This document shows, piece by piece, positions 34,178 through 42,470 of a DNA stretch of 64,000 nt. Source of the stretch: Devosia sp. FKR38 (GTDB taxonomy: Bacteria; Pseudomonadota; Alphaproteobacteria; Rhizobiales; Devosiaceae); NCBI RefSeq assembly GCF_005222805.1, contig NZ_STGC01000002.1, positions 261,836-325,835 on the forward strand. The letters run 5' to 3'. The notes beneath the pieces are model-generated. The model was not told where the DNA came from and did not search any database. It worked only from the letters and a program-made list of their open reading frames with translations. How positions within the stretch are numbered: position 1 is the first letter of the stretch; each line of letters begins with the position of its first letter. The translations under genes were made by a program, and so were the position numbers.

Positions 34178-34747
34178 ATGATGAAAGCGACACAATTGTT
34201 CAGGCACGCCACAGTGCTCGGGCTTGGTCTGGGCCTTGCCCTGGCCGTCTCGGGCTGCTCGGTGTCGGCCTTCAAGCCGGCCACTGGCTCCGCCAAGGCG
34301 GCGCTGGCCAGTCTTGCCGCCCCCACCACCACCCCGCCGGGCCATATGCCGCGTGCCGCCGATATCCCGGCAGCGCCGCAGGCGCTGGGCTATGCCGAAG
34401 GCTCGCTCGATGGGCTGATTGCCCATTATGCGCAGAGCTACAAGGTTCCCGAGGATCTGGTGCGCCGGGTGATCGTGCGCGAGAGCAATTACAACCCGGC
34501 CGCGCGCAATGGCCCCTATTACGGCCTGATGCAGATCAGCCACGCCACGGCCGGCGGCATGGGCTATCACGGCAAGCCCGAGGGCCTGCTCGATGCCGAG
34601 ACCAATCTGCGCTATGCCGTGCGCTATCTGGCCGGGGCCTATGTCACCGCCGGCGGCGATTATGACCGCTCGGTGCGCTTTTATGCCAATGGCTATTACT
34701 ACGATGCCAAGCGCGCAGGGTTGCTGGAGAAATCCGGCCTGCGCTGA
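34178..34747 (+). CDS. Lytic transglycosylase-like lipoprotein (SLT domain)
   Basis: 189 residues. Lipoprotein signal with lipobox VSGC (Cys ~25). The SLT domain occupies ~90-180: LIAHYAQSYKVPEDLVRRVIVRESNYNPAARNG (catalytic Glu in RESNYN), YYGLMQISHATAGGMGY, and AETNLRYAVRYLAGAYVTAGGDYDRSVRFYANGYY. It should cleave peptidoglycan from the outer-membrane inner face. ATG 34178 or 34181 are equally possible; no ribosome site decides. Confidence 0.88.
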   Translation: MMKATQLFRHATVLGLGLGLALAVSGCSVSAFKPATGSAKAALASLAAPTTTPPGHMPRAADIPAAPQALGYAEGSLDGLIAHYAQSYKVPEDLVRRVIVRESNYNPAARNGPYYGLMQISHATAGGMGYHGKPEGLLDAETNLRYAVRYLAGAYVTAGGDYDRSVRFYANGYYYDAKRAGLLEKSGLR

Positions 34748-34768
34748 TGGGTCGGCGCCGGACGGGGC

Positions 34769-35731
34769 TCAGATGAGCACCACCACCGCGCCCTTCTTCC
34801 GCCCAGTGTCGACATAGGCATGCGCCGCCTGGATCTCATCAAAGCGATAGTGCCGGTCGATCACCGGTCGATACTGACCTGCCGCGATCAGACCTGCCAG
34901 ATAGTCGAGATCAGCCTGGCTGTCGCCCGAGGTGCCGGCCACCACTTTTTGCCCGCCGGTGAGGGCTGAGCGCAGCATATGCGCGATGTCGGCGGGTTGC
35001 ATGACCAGCGGCACATAGCGGCTAACCGGCTGCATCACCGCCCGGGCCCGGGCAAAGCTGAGCTTGCCCACGGTGTCCATGACAATGTCGTAGCGCGCCG
35101 AGCCCTGAGTGCAATCGGTGGCGGCATAGTCGATCACCACATCGGCGCCCAGCGAGCGCAGCAGATCGCCATTGGCCGCGCTGGCCACGGCCGTGACCGT
35201 GGCGCCAAAATGCTTGGCCAGCTGCACCGCCGCTGTGCCCACTGCGCCCGAAGCACCATAGATCAGCACGCTCTGGCCAGCGGCAATGCCGGCCTTGCGC
35301 AGAAAATGCAGCGCCGTCAGCCCGCCAAAGGGCACGCCCGCCGCTTCGGCAAAGTCAATCGCTGCCGGCTTGAGGGCGATGGCGCCGGTTTCGGGCACGC
35401 ATTTGTATTGTGCGTAGCAACCATAGACATGCTGGCCGAACACGGCGTCGCCGAGCTTGAACCGCGTCACATCCTTGCCCACGGCATCAATGGTCCCGGC
35501 GAATTCCACGCCCAATATGGGCTTGCGCGGCCGCGTGATGCCCATGACCAGCCGCGCCGGCAGCCAGAACATGGCCGGCACGTCGAAGGCGCGCAGCCGC
35601 ACATCGGCCGAAGTGACTGTTGTTGCCACCATTTTGATGCGCACCTCGTTGTCCGCTGGCTCGGGTGTCGCGACCTCCATCAGATGGAGCACGTCAGGGG
35701 AGCCATAGGCCGATTGGACAATCGCTTGCAT
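34769..35731 (-). CDS. NAD(P)-dependent quinone oxidoreductase-like MDR protein
   Basis: 320 residues of the medium-chain dehydrogenase/reductase family, zinc-free quinone reductase/enoyl reductase type. GroES-like domain at 1-120 (NEVRIKMVATTVTSADVRLR); Rossmann motif VLIYGASGAVGTAAVQLAKHFGATVTAV (~148-175). No catalytic zinc Cys/His set. ATG 35731 has GAGGA 5 nt upstream, so the ~24 extra residues of the open frame are excluded. Physiological substrate unknown. Confidence 0.88.
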   Translation of the reverse strand: MQAIVQSAYGSPDVLHLMEVATPEPADNEVRIKMVATTVTSADVRLRAFDVPAMFWLPARLVMGITRPRKPILGVEFAGTIDAVGKDVTRFKLGDAVFGQHVYGCYAQYKCVPETGAIALKPAAIDFAEAAGVPFGGLTALHFLRKAGIAAGQSVLIYGASGAVGTAAVQLAKHFGATVTAVASAANGDLLRSLGADVVIDYAATDCTQGSARYDIVMDTVGKLSFARARAVMQPVSRYVPLVMQPADIAHMLRSALTGGQKVVAGTSGDSQADLDYLAGLIAAGQYRPVIDRHYRFDEIQAAHAYVDTGRKKGAVVVLI

Positions 35732-35799
35732 GGGATCCTCGTTCTGCCGGGCATCCGGCGCGGGTGACATGGACGGCAAGGGCGCAGCGTCTGCCGCCA

Positions 35800-36009
35800 T
35801 CACCCCTGGGGAAACTGGAACACGTCTTCGAGTGGGGTCTTTAGAGCCCGGGCGATCTGGAAGGCCATTTCCAGCGTCGGGGAATATTTGCCCTGCTCGA
35901 TGGCAATGATGGTCTGGCGCGATACGCCCACCTGATCGGCCAGATCGGCCTGGGTCATCTCACCCTGGGCAAAGCGCAGCGTGCGGATGGAATTGGTAAT
36001 ACGAGTCAC
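35800..36009 (-). CDS. XRE-family small DNA-binding protein
   Basis: 69 residues consisting of one Cro/C1-type HTH ([56 protein letters not shown]). Start is GTG 36009, overlapping the stop of the upstream membrane protein gene as GTGA. Such minimal XRE proteins usually control their own two-gene operon. A perfect 11-bp dyad lies in front of the partner gene. Confidence 0.85.
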   Translation of the reverse strand: MTRITNSIRTLRFAQGEMTQADLADQVGVSRQTIIAIEQGKYSPTLEMAFQIARALKTPLEDVFQFPQG

Positions 36010-36434
36010 CACGGGTGGAAGCCGAAACGATAGAGCGCGATGCGGGTGATGGTGCTCAGGACCGCCGCCAGCATGAAGCAGAGGTAGATGACATTGGCGA
36101 TCCAGAACGGGTGCCAAGCGGCCAGCGCCATGGCCATGGCGGCCAATGCGCCGATCACCACAAAGCTCTGTCCGGTATATTCGCTCAGCCGGTAGATATC
36201 GCGATCGCGCTGATCCATCTTGCCGGTGCCGCCGGGCACCACGATAGCGGCCAGAATATGCAGCACGATCACCGCCACCAGCGACACACCGATGCTCCAT
36301 AGCAGCGGCGCCTGATAGGCCGCCGCCTGAAGCGGCGCCCCGGCAAGCGAGCCCAGCACGGTTGTGACATACCAGCCATAAGAGAGCAGGCTGGCGAGCA
36401 GCAGGATCCAGGCGCTTTTCTCCTGATACGGCAT
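36006..36434 (-). CDS. Four-helix membrane protein paired with XRE regulator
   Basis: 142 residues with about four hydrophobic segments ([82 protein letters not shown]) and a charged central loop, [21 protein letters not shown]. The arrangement of a small DUF2178-like membrane protein followed by an XRE gene is widespread. Biochemical function unknown. Confidence 0.75.
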   Translation of the reverse strand: MPYQEKSAWILLLASLLSYGWYVTTVLGSLAGAPLQAAAYQAPLLWSIGVSLVAVIVLHILAAIVVPGGTGKMDQRDRDIYRLSEYTGQSFVVIGALAAMAMALAAWHPFWIANVIYLCFMLAAVLSTITRIALYRFGFHPW

Positions 36435-36446
36435 GACAACACCCTA

Positions 36447-36474
36447 TCCAATGTCAAGTTTCATTGACATTGGA
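36447..36474. promoter_or_regulatory. 11-bp dyad upstream of the membrane protein/XRE operon
   Basis: TCCAATGTCAA-N6-TTGACATTGGA, a perfect 11-bp inverted repeat 13 nt before the ATG at 36434. Its length and position fit an operator for the XRE protein. TTGACA within each arm could also act as a -35. Confidence 0.65.
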
Positions 36475-36653
36475 TGTACAGCTTGGCTAACACCGAGTCA
36501 AGTCTGCTTTACATTCTGACCCCTGAGCCTGGCGCCGCCAGACCGCGCTGGCGCAGCCCATGCGAGAACAACAGGGGAACAATCGCGCGCCAAATAGGCA
36601 AGGCGCTGCCGATCCACTAAGGTCGCCCCACGCTCCAAAGGGAATCGCTGCCC

Positions 36654-39581
36654 ATGCACCTGCTGCTCGTTGACGGCTCGGCCTATATCTTCCGCGCCTT
36701 CCATGCCCTGCCCCAGCTCAACCGCAAGTCGGACGGATTGCCGGTCGGCTGCGTGCAGGGGTTCTGCAACATGCTGTTCAAGCTGACCGAAGACCTCAAG
36801 GGCGAGGATGCGCCCACCCATATGGCGGTGATCTTTGATCATTCCGGCAAGACCTTCCGCGACGACATCTATACCGAATACAAGGCGCAGCGCCCGCCGG
36901 CGCCGCCCGAGCTGGTGCCGCAGTTTCCCCTGACGCGCGCCGCGACGCGGGCCTTTTCCATTCCCTCCATCGAGATGAAGGGCTGGGAGGCCGACGACAT
37001 CATCGCCACCTATGCCCGCATGGCACGCGACGCCGGCGGCAAGGCCACCATTGTCTCTTCCGACAAGGATTTGATGCAGATGGTGGAGGCCGATGGATCC
37101 ATCCGCATGCTCGACACCATCCCCCGCCCCGGCCAGCCGCCGCTGCGCTGGATTGGCGTGGATGAAGTGTTCACCAAGTTCGGCGTCACGCCCGACAAGG
37201 TGGTGGAAGTCCAGGCGCTGTGCGGCGACAGCGTCGACAATGTGCCGGGCGTGCCCGGCATTGGCGTCAAGACGGCGGCCGAGCTGATCAATCAATATGG
37301 GACCGTGGAAAACCTCCTCGCCCATGCCGACGAGATCAAGCAGAACGCGCGGCGCGAGAAGCTCAAGGCCAATGCCGAGCTGGCGCTGATCTCCAAGCAA
37401 TTGGTGACGCTGAGCCAGGAGGTGCCGGTGGAGCTCGACCTCGACGCGCTTGCGCGCCAGCCGATGGAGCCGGGCAATCTCTTCCCCTTCCTCAAGGCCA
37501 TGGAATTTGCCACCATCACCAAGCGGCTGGCCGGGCTGCTCGACGCCAATCCCGATGATTTCCCCGCCGATCCAGAGTTGAGCGCCCAGGGCAGCGCAAC
37601 GCCGGCTGCCGTGGGCTTTGACAATGCGGCCCGCGCCGAAGCGCGCAGCGCTCGCCAGGAAGCCACCGGCCGGTCTGAGGCGGCGCCAGTGGCCCATGCC
37701 GCCGCTGTGCATGCCCGCATCCGCGCCCTGCCCTTCAAGCCCGAGGCCTATGAGATCATCCGCGACGCGGCCGCGCTGCAGCGCTGGATCGACGCCGCCA
37801 TGTCCACGGGCATTGTCGCCACCGACACCGAGACCACCGGACTCGACAACCAGACAGCAGACCTGGTTGGCATTTCCTTTTCCACCGCGCCGGGCAATGG
37901 CGCCTATCTGCCGCTCGGCCATGCCGAGGGCGAGGCCGACATCTTTGGCGGTGGCGGGCTGGCCGAGGGCCAGATGGATATCCGCATCGCGCTCGACATG
38001 CTCAAGCCCTTGTTTGCCGATCCGTCGATCCTCAAGATCTTCCACAATGGCAAATATGATCTGGGGATCCTGACGCGCTATGGCGTCGAGGTCCGCTCCA
38101 TGGACGACACCTTGCTGCTCAGCTACGCGCTCGATGGTCCGCAGTTCAACACCATGGGCGAGCTGGGCGAGCACTGGCTGGGTTTTGCTGGCCAGTCGAT
38201 CAAGGATCTGATCGGCTCGGGCAAAAGCCAGAAGACCTTTGCCCAGGTGTCGATCGCCGATGGCGCCGCCTATGCCGCCGAAGACGCCGACATGACGCTG
38301 CGGCTCTGGCATGTGCTCAAGCCCCGCCTGGTCGCCGAGAACATGACCACGCTTTACGAAACCATCGAGCGGCCGCTGGCCCCGGTGCTGGCCCGCATGG
38401 AGGCGCGTGGCGTCAATATCGACCGCGCCATTCTCTCCCGCCTCTCGGGTGAATTCGCCCAGCGCGCCGCCGCCTTTGAGGCCGAGGCCTATGAGCTGGC
38501 CGGACAGAGCTTTAACCTGGGCTCCCCCAAGCAGCTTGGCGAAATCCTCTTTGACAAGATGGGGCTCGAGGGCGGCACCAAGACCAAGACCGGCGCCTGG
38601 TCCACTGGCGCCGATGTGCTGGAGGATCTCGCGCTCAAGGGCGTGCCCCTCGCCCGGACGATTGTCGACTGGCGCCAGCTCAACAAGCTGCGCAGCACCT
38701 ATACCGACGCCCTGCCGCAATATATCAACGCCCGCACCGGGCGCGTCCACACCACCTATAGCCAGCATTCGGTACTGACCGGGCGGCTGAGCTCAAACGA
38801 TCCCAACCTGCAGAACATCCCGGTGCGCACCGAGGATGGCCGCAAGATCCGCAGCGCCTTCGTCGCCGCGCCCGGCAAGATTTTGATCTCGGCCGACTAT
38901 AGCCAGATCGAATTGCGCGTCCTCGCCCACATCGCCGATATCGGGGCGCTCAAGGATGCCTTCGAGGAGGGGCTCGACATTCACGCCATGACGGCGAGCG
39001 AAATGTTCGGCGTGCCGGTGGAAGGCATGCCCAGTGATGTGCGCCGCCGCGCCAAGGCGATCAATTTCGGCATCATCTATGGCATTTCCGCCTTCGGCCT
39101 CGCCAATCAGCTGGGCATCGGCCGCAGCGAGGCGGGCGACTATATCAAGACCTATTTCGAGCGCTTCCCGGGCATCAAGGACTATATGGATGAGCAGCGC
39201 CGCAAGGTGAAGGAGGACGGCCACGTCACCACCATCTTCGGCCGCCGCATCAACTTCCCCAATGCCCGCTCGCACAATCCGAGCGAACGCGCCTTCGTCG
39301 AACGCGCCAGTATCAACGCCCCCATCCAGGGCTCTGCTGCCGACATCATCCGCCGCGCCATGATCCGCATGGAACCGGCCCTCAAGGCCGCCAAGATCGA
39401 AGCCGACATGCTGCTGCAGGTGCACGACGAACTGATCTTCGAGGTACCCCTGGGCACCGAAGACAAGGCCATTCCGGTGATCAAACAGGTCATGGAAACC
39501 GCGGCCGAACCGGCCGTGCGGCTCACCGTGCCGATCCAGGTGGACGCGCATGCCGCGGGGAACTGGGACGAGGCGCATTGA
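36654..39581 (+). CDS. polA: DNA polymerase I
   Basis: 975 residues, three domains. 5'-3' exonuclease at ~1-290 (LLVDGSAYIFRAFHALP; GVPGIGVKTAAELI). The 3'-5' exonuclease (~360-560) is intact, with Asp391 and Glu393 in DTETTGLD. Polymerase has motif A Asp748 (DYSQIELRVLAH), RRRAKAINFGIIYG (O helix), and motif C Asp925 (VHDE). It repairs DNA and removes Okazaki primers. Functional proofreading residues distinguish it from the proofreading-dead Thermus type. Not in an operon with its neighbours. Confidence 0.98.
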   Translation: MHLLLVDGSAYIFRAFHALPQLNRKSDGLPVGCVQGFCNMLFKLTEDLKGEDAPTHMAVIFDHSGKTFRDDIYTEYKAQRPPAPPELVPQFPLTRAATRAFSIPSIEMKGWEADDIIATYARMARDAGGKATIVSSDKDLMQMVEADGSIRMLDTIPRPGQPPLRWIGVDEVFTKFGVTPDKVVEVQALCGDSVDNVPGVPGIGVKTAAELINQYGTVENLLAHADEIKQNARREKLKANAELALISKQLVTLSQEVPVELDLDALARQPMEPGNLFPFLKAMEFATITKRLAGLLDANPDDFPADPELSAQGSATPAAVGFDNAARAEARSARQEATGRSEAAPVAHAAAVHARIRALPFKPEAYEIIRDAAALQRWIDAAMSTGIVATDTETTGLDNQTADLVGISFSTAPGNGAYLPLGHAEGEADIFGGGGLAEGQMDIRIALDMLKPLFADPSILKIFHNGKYDLGILTRYGVEVRSMDDTLLLSYALDGPQFNTMGELGEHWLGFAGQSIKDLIGSGKSQKTFAQVSIADGAAYAAEDADMTLRLWHVLKPRLVAENMTTLYETIERPLAPVLARMEARGVNIDRAILSRLSGEFAQRAAAFEAEAYELAGQSFNLGSPKQLGEILFDKMGLEGGTKTKTGAWSTGADVLEDLALKGVPLARTIVDWRQLNKLRSTYTDALPQYINARTGRVHTTYSQHSVLTGRLSSNDPNLQNIPVRTEDGRKIRSAFVAAPGKILISADYSQIELRVLAHIADIGALKDAFEEGLDIHAMTASEMFGVPVEGMPSDVRRRAKAINFGIIYGISAFGLANQLGIGRSEAGDYIKTYFERFPGIKDYMDEQRRKVKEDGHVTTIFGRRINFPNARSHNPSERAFVERASINAPIQGSAADIIRRAMIRMEPALKAAKIEADMLLQVHDELIFEVPLGTEDKAIPVIKQVMETAAEPAVRLTVPIQVDAHAAGNWDEAH

Positions 39582-39699
39582 CCGACGTGCCGCAGGCAAA
39601 ATCGCTCCGGTGGAGCGATTTCAGGAGGTCAGGCCCGGAGGGCGATGCTCGAATGGCGAGGGGGGCACCGCTCTCGTTCATACCACCGCCGTCACCTCA

Positions 39700-39852
39700 C
39701 CCACGATGCCATCCCGGCCGTGAGCCGGGACCCATCCCGAGATCTCCAACCAGCCGCAAGGTAGTTGGTGCCGGGCACGGCCCGACGACCTCGAACGTTG
39801 CACCATCTCAGGATGGGTCCCCGCTTTCGCGGGGATGACACTGCGTGTGGGG
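39700..39852. repeat. Paired-hairpin repeat, copy A
   Basis: About 153 bp. The left end holds a hairpin CCCGGC-x-GCCGGG followed by GACCCATC; the right end holds GATGGGTC then CCCCGC-TTTC-GCGGGG and GATGACA. The two ends are inverted versions of one ~28-nt unit (GTCATCCC...GGGACCCATC), as in BIME/REP pairs, and the outermost CCCAC/GTGGGG arms also pair. The central ~80 bp diverges from the other copies. Similarity to copy B continues ~30 bp to the left (CTCGTTCA). Confidence 0.8.
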
Positions 39853-39932
39853 AGGGGCTGGCAATCGTACGGAGTGTGGGACGCAGAGCATCGCGTTGCA
39901 GCGCCCGAACTCGTTCAAACCACCACTTTCAC

Positions 39933-40089
39933 CCCACGCACGGTGTCATCCCGGCCTTGAGCCGGGACCCATCTCGAGATCACTCCACAGCCGCAAGGTG
40001 GTTTGGATCGACCACAGTTCGACGCCGCCAACCGGGGCACCATCTCAGGATGGGTCCCCGCTTTCGCGGGGATGACACCGCGTGTGGGG
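39933..40089. repeat. Paired-hairpin repeat, copy B
   Basis: About 157 bp, same layout as copy A with left hairpin CCCGGC-CTTGA-GCCGGG and right hairpin CCCCGC-TTTC-GCGGGG. The right ~45 bp (CACCATCTCAGGATGGGTCC onward) are nearly identical to copy A. It lies between polA and the GIY-YIG gene, 80 bp after copy A, in the same orientation. Confidence 0.8.
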
Positions 40090-40113
40090 AGGGGCACCCG
40101 CGCCCAACCAACA

Positions 40114-40422
40114 TCACCTCTGCCATTGTGGACCGATGATGTCCCACCACAGATCGCGCCACTCGGGGTTGGCTTGCTCGATCAGCGCGTCTTTCCAGGG
40201 ACGCAGCCATTTCTTGATGCGCTTTTCGCGGGCAATGGCCACGTCGATGTCCTCGTGGGTTTCGAACCACACCAGGTGCGTGCAGCGATAGGTCTTTGAG
40301 AAGCCAGCGACCAATCCCTCGCGATGCTCCGATATGCGCCGGACGAGATCATTGGTGACGCCGGTGTAGAGCGTGCCATGTTTACGGCTGGCGACGATGT
40401 AGACACTATAGCTGCGCTGCAT
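40114..40422 (-). CDS. GIY-YIG superfamily nuclease-like protein
   Basis: 102 residues, one GIY-YIG domain: YSVYIVASRKHGTLYTGVTNDLVRRISEHREG at the N-terminus, with the second motif as LYTG and the conserved Arg and Glu; AREKRIKKWLRPWKDALIE toward the C-terminus. ATG 40422 places the family motif at residue ~4; the longer frame to 40497 runs through intergenic sequence. It sits alone between repeat copies B and C. Such small stand-alone proteins have no firmly known role. Confidence 0.85.
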   Translation of the reverse strand: MQRSYSVYIVASRKHGTLYTGVTNDLVRRISEHREGLVAGFSKTYRCTHLVWFETHEDIDVAIAREKRIKKWLRPWKDALIEQANPEWRDLWWDIIGPQWQR

Positions 40423-40492
40423 GTGCGGAACCGCAACGATTGGGTGCGTACGCAAATTAGCCGAATAGTGATTTGCCGCAAATGTCTCCCAA

Positions 40493-40645
40493 CCCACGAT
40501 GTCATCCCGGCCCTGAGCCGGGACCCATCCCGAGATCCCTCAACAGCCGCTAGGTAGATTGGACCCGGCAGAGTTCGATGATCCCAAGCGCACCACCATC
40601 TCAGAATGGGTCCCCGCTTTCGCGGGGATGACACCGCGTGTGGGG
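40493..40645. repeat. Paired-hairpin repeat, copy C
   Basis: 153 bp with the same two inverted hairpin units as copies A and B (left CCCGGC-CCTGA-GCCGGG, right CCCCGC-TTTC-GCGGGG) and the same orientation. The middle is diverged. It ends 91 bp before the OsmC-like gene and lies upstream of the GIY-YIG gene. Confidence 0.8.
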
Positions 40646-40736
40646 CGCCTCTCGATGCCTTCTCCCCTTGCGCTCGATCAACACGCCTCCCCTTCCCACC
40701 TGCTAGTCTCTCCCCCAATCCACCGGGAGATCCACC

Positions 40737-41153
40737 ATGCGCAGCTATTCCCTTTCGGCTCATCGTGACGACGCCAACGGCAGCACGGCCCTGGTGCGGG
40801 AGGCGCGGCTGGTGCTCGATACCTCGCTGGCGGGGCGTCTCGATGCCTTCAATCCGGTCGAGCTGCTGCTGGCCAGCCTGGCCGCCTGCATGATCAAGGG
40901 GGTGGAGCGTTCGGCGCCAATGCTGAAATTCGAGTTCACCGGCGTCAGCGTCACGCTGACGGCCGAGCGGCAGGACATGCAGCCCCGGGTCACCGTGATC
41001 AATTATGAGCTGCGGATCGACACGGACGAGAGCGACCGCCGGCTGGAGCTGCTGCACACCAATGTGCGCAAATATGGCACCATCTCCAATACGCTGGCGC
41101 AGAGTGTGGCGCTGATCGGCACGATTGTGCGGACGGGCGAGCCGGCGGCCTGA
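40737..41153 (+). CDS. OsmC-like protein lacking the second cysteine
   Basis: 138 residues. OsmC/Ohr fold, with NPVELLLASLAACMIKGVERSAPM carrying the first conserved cysteine (~Cys49). The second, usually in a CPVSNTL-type motif, is replaced: the sequence reads KYGTISNTLAQSV. With one Cys missing, the standard two-cysteine peroxidase cycle seems impossible, so it may have another role. Stands alone after repeat copy C. Confidence 0.8.
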   Translation: MRSYSLSAHRDDANGSTALVREARLVLDTSLAGRLDAFNPVELLLASLAACMIKGVERSAPMLKFEFTGVSVTLTAERQDMQPRVTVINYELRIDTDESDRRLELLHTNVRKYGTISNTLAQSVALIGTIVRTGEPAA

Positions 41154-41543
41154 GACACCGCCGCGCCAGGATTGTCCCCGCCCCCGTCGCGGCGGCTAGA
41201 CTGCGCGCTCATGAGGCCGGTGCTGCCCGGCAGCGGCGCTGTCCTGATGTCCCCTTTTACCCTGTTTGGCGCCGTGGTGCGCCGGCGGTGCTTGTGGCGT
41301 GGGCGGTTGCGGCGGACAGGCTGTCGCCAGTGGCGGGCAAAGTGCGAAACACAGGTGAACGCTTTGTCAGCATATTGGGGGCAAGCGGGCCGCATAATCG
41401 TCCGGCATGTTAACCGCCGTTCGGCAGGGGGTGCCGAGGGCGTGGCAAAATTGCGCCGGCCCCTTGCAAGCTCCTGCGGGCGTTCCCACTTTTGGTTTGA
41501 AGGCGGTGCGTGATGCGCCGTCGCGGCAGACCGGAGACAAACC
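41154..41543. other. 390-nt spacer between OsmC-like and cytochrome b561 genes
   Basis: No convincing coding frame on either strand: frames here are rich in Arg, Cys and Trp and lack family patterns. I see no repeat copy or RNA gene. It presumably holds the cytochrome promoter. Confidence 0.4.
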
Positions 41544-42038
41544 ATGGCCAGCCCGGCGGCGGGATATTCCCGCACGCATATTATCCTGCATTGGGTCATT
41601 GCGGCCCTGGTGCTGTTCCAGCTGTTGGTGCACACCGGCATGGAAAATGCCTGGATCGTGCAGATGGGCGGGGTGGCCGAAGGCGTCAATCCGGTGCCCC
41701 ATGTGGTGGCCGGCATTCTGATCCTGGTGCTGGCAATCTGGCGGATCGTGCTGCGGCTGCGCAATGGCGCGCCGGCGCATCCCTCGGGCCAGCCGGCCGT
41801 GCTGACGGCGCTGGCCAGCGGCACGCATATCCTCTTTTACGCGCTGCTGTTCATCCTGCCACTGAGCGGCATGGCGGCCTGGTTCGGCCATGTCGAGCCG
41901 GCGGCCATCGCCCATGTCTATATCCAGCTGGCGTTCCTGCCGCTGATTGGCCTGCATGTCCTGGGCGCGCTGGTGCAGCAGTTCTGGTTCCGCAATGGCG
42001 TGCTGCGCCGCATGGCCGTGCCCGACAAGGCGCTCTAG
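41544..42038 (+). CDS. Cytochrome b561 family membrane protein
   Basis: 164 residues, four membrane helices. Heme-ligand histidines are probably in the first helix (RTHIILHWVIAALVLFQLLVHTGM), second (VPHVVAGILILVLAIWRIVLRL), and the later GTHILFYALLFILP and AHVYIQLAFLPLIGLHVLGAL helices. The family moves electrons from ubiquinol or other donors across the inner membrane. Converges on tsaE, with 6 nt between. Confidence 0.88.
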   Translation: MASPAAGYSRTHIILHWVIAALVLFQLLVHTGMENAWIVQMGGVAEGVNPVPHVVAGILILVLAIWRIVLRLRNGAPAHPSGQPAVLTALASGTHILFYALLFILPLSGMAAWFGHVEPAAIAHVYIQLAFLPLIGLHVLGALVQQFWFRNGVLRRMAVPDKAL

Positions 42039-42044
42039 AACGCT

Positions 42045-42470
42045 CTAGCCGGAGCGGCTGACCGTCACCATGCGCCCGGCGCCGCCGGGCGGGATGGCCA
42101 GCGTCACCACATAGGTGGCCGCATCGGTGATCTCTGGTGAGCGCTCGGCCCATTCGACCAGCACGATGGCGTCGGGATTGTCGAGCAGGCCCAGTTCATC
42201 GACCTCGCGCGGATCACCCAGCCGGTAGAGATCGGCATGCAGCACCGGCCCCTTCGGCGTGTCATAGGGCTGCACCAAAGCAAAAGTGGGCGAAGGCACT
42301 TCCAGGTTTGGATCGCCCGCCAGGGCGCGAATGATGGCGCGGGCCAGCGCTGTCTTGCCAGCGCCCAGATCGCCCTCGAGCAGGATCAGATCGCCGGGCA
42401 CCAGCTCTGTCGCCAGTTCGGCGCCGAAGGCGGCGGTGGCGGCATCGTCGGGCAGCAGGCGCGGCATCAT
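42045..42470 (-). CDS. tsaE: tRNA t6A37 biosynthesis ATPase TsaE
   Basis: 141 residues. P-loop EGDLGAGKTALARAIIRAL (Walker A), VPSPTFALVQPY (switch region) and LHADLYRLGDPREVDELGL, the standard TsaE layout. It drives the TsaB-TsaD complex in making threonylcarbamoyladenosine. The stop of divL adjoins its start (0 nt gap), so the two are likely cotranscribed, an order seen in other Hyphomicrobiales. No fused phosphotransferase domain. Confidence 0.94.
   Translation of the reverse strand: MMPRLLPDDAATAAFGAELATELVPGDLILLEGDLGAGKTALARAIIRALAGDPNLEVPSPTFALVQPYDTPKGPVLHADLYRLGDPREVDELGLLDNPDAIVLVEWAERSPEITDAATYVVTLAIPPGGAGRMVTVSRSG

Noticed and set aside
36498-38768. Minus-strand open frame of ~750 codons opposite polA
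   Set aside because: Shadow of polA; no recognisable protein family.
39765-40139. Open frames running through the repeat copies
   Set aside because: They translate the repeats themselves and share sequence only because the repeats do.
39700-40645. CRISPR array
   Set aside because: Only three copies, each ~155 bp with internal hairpins and a gene between them; no regular spacers and no cas genes.
41172-41513. 113-codon plus-strand frame between OsmC-like and cytochrome genes
   Set aside because: No ribosome site, composition dominated by Arg, Cys and Trp, and no family resemblance.
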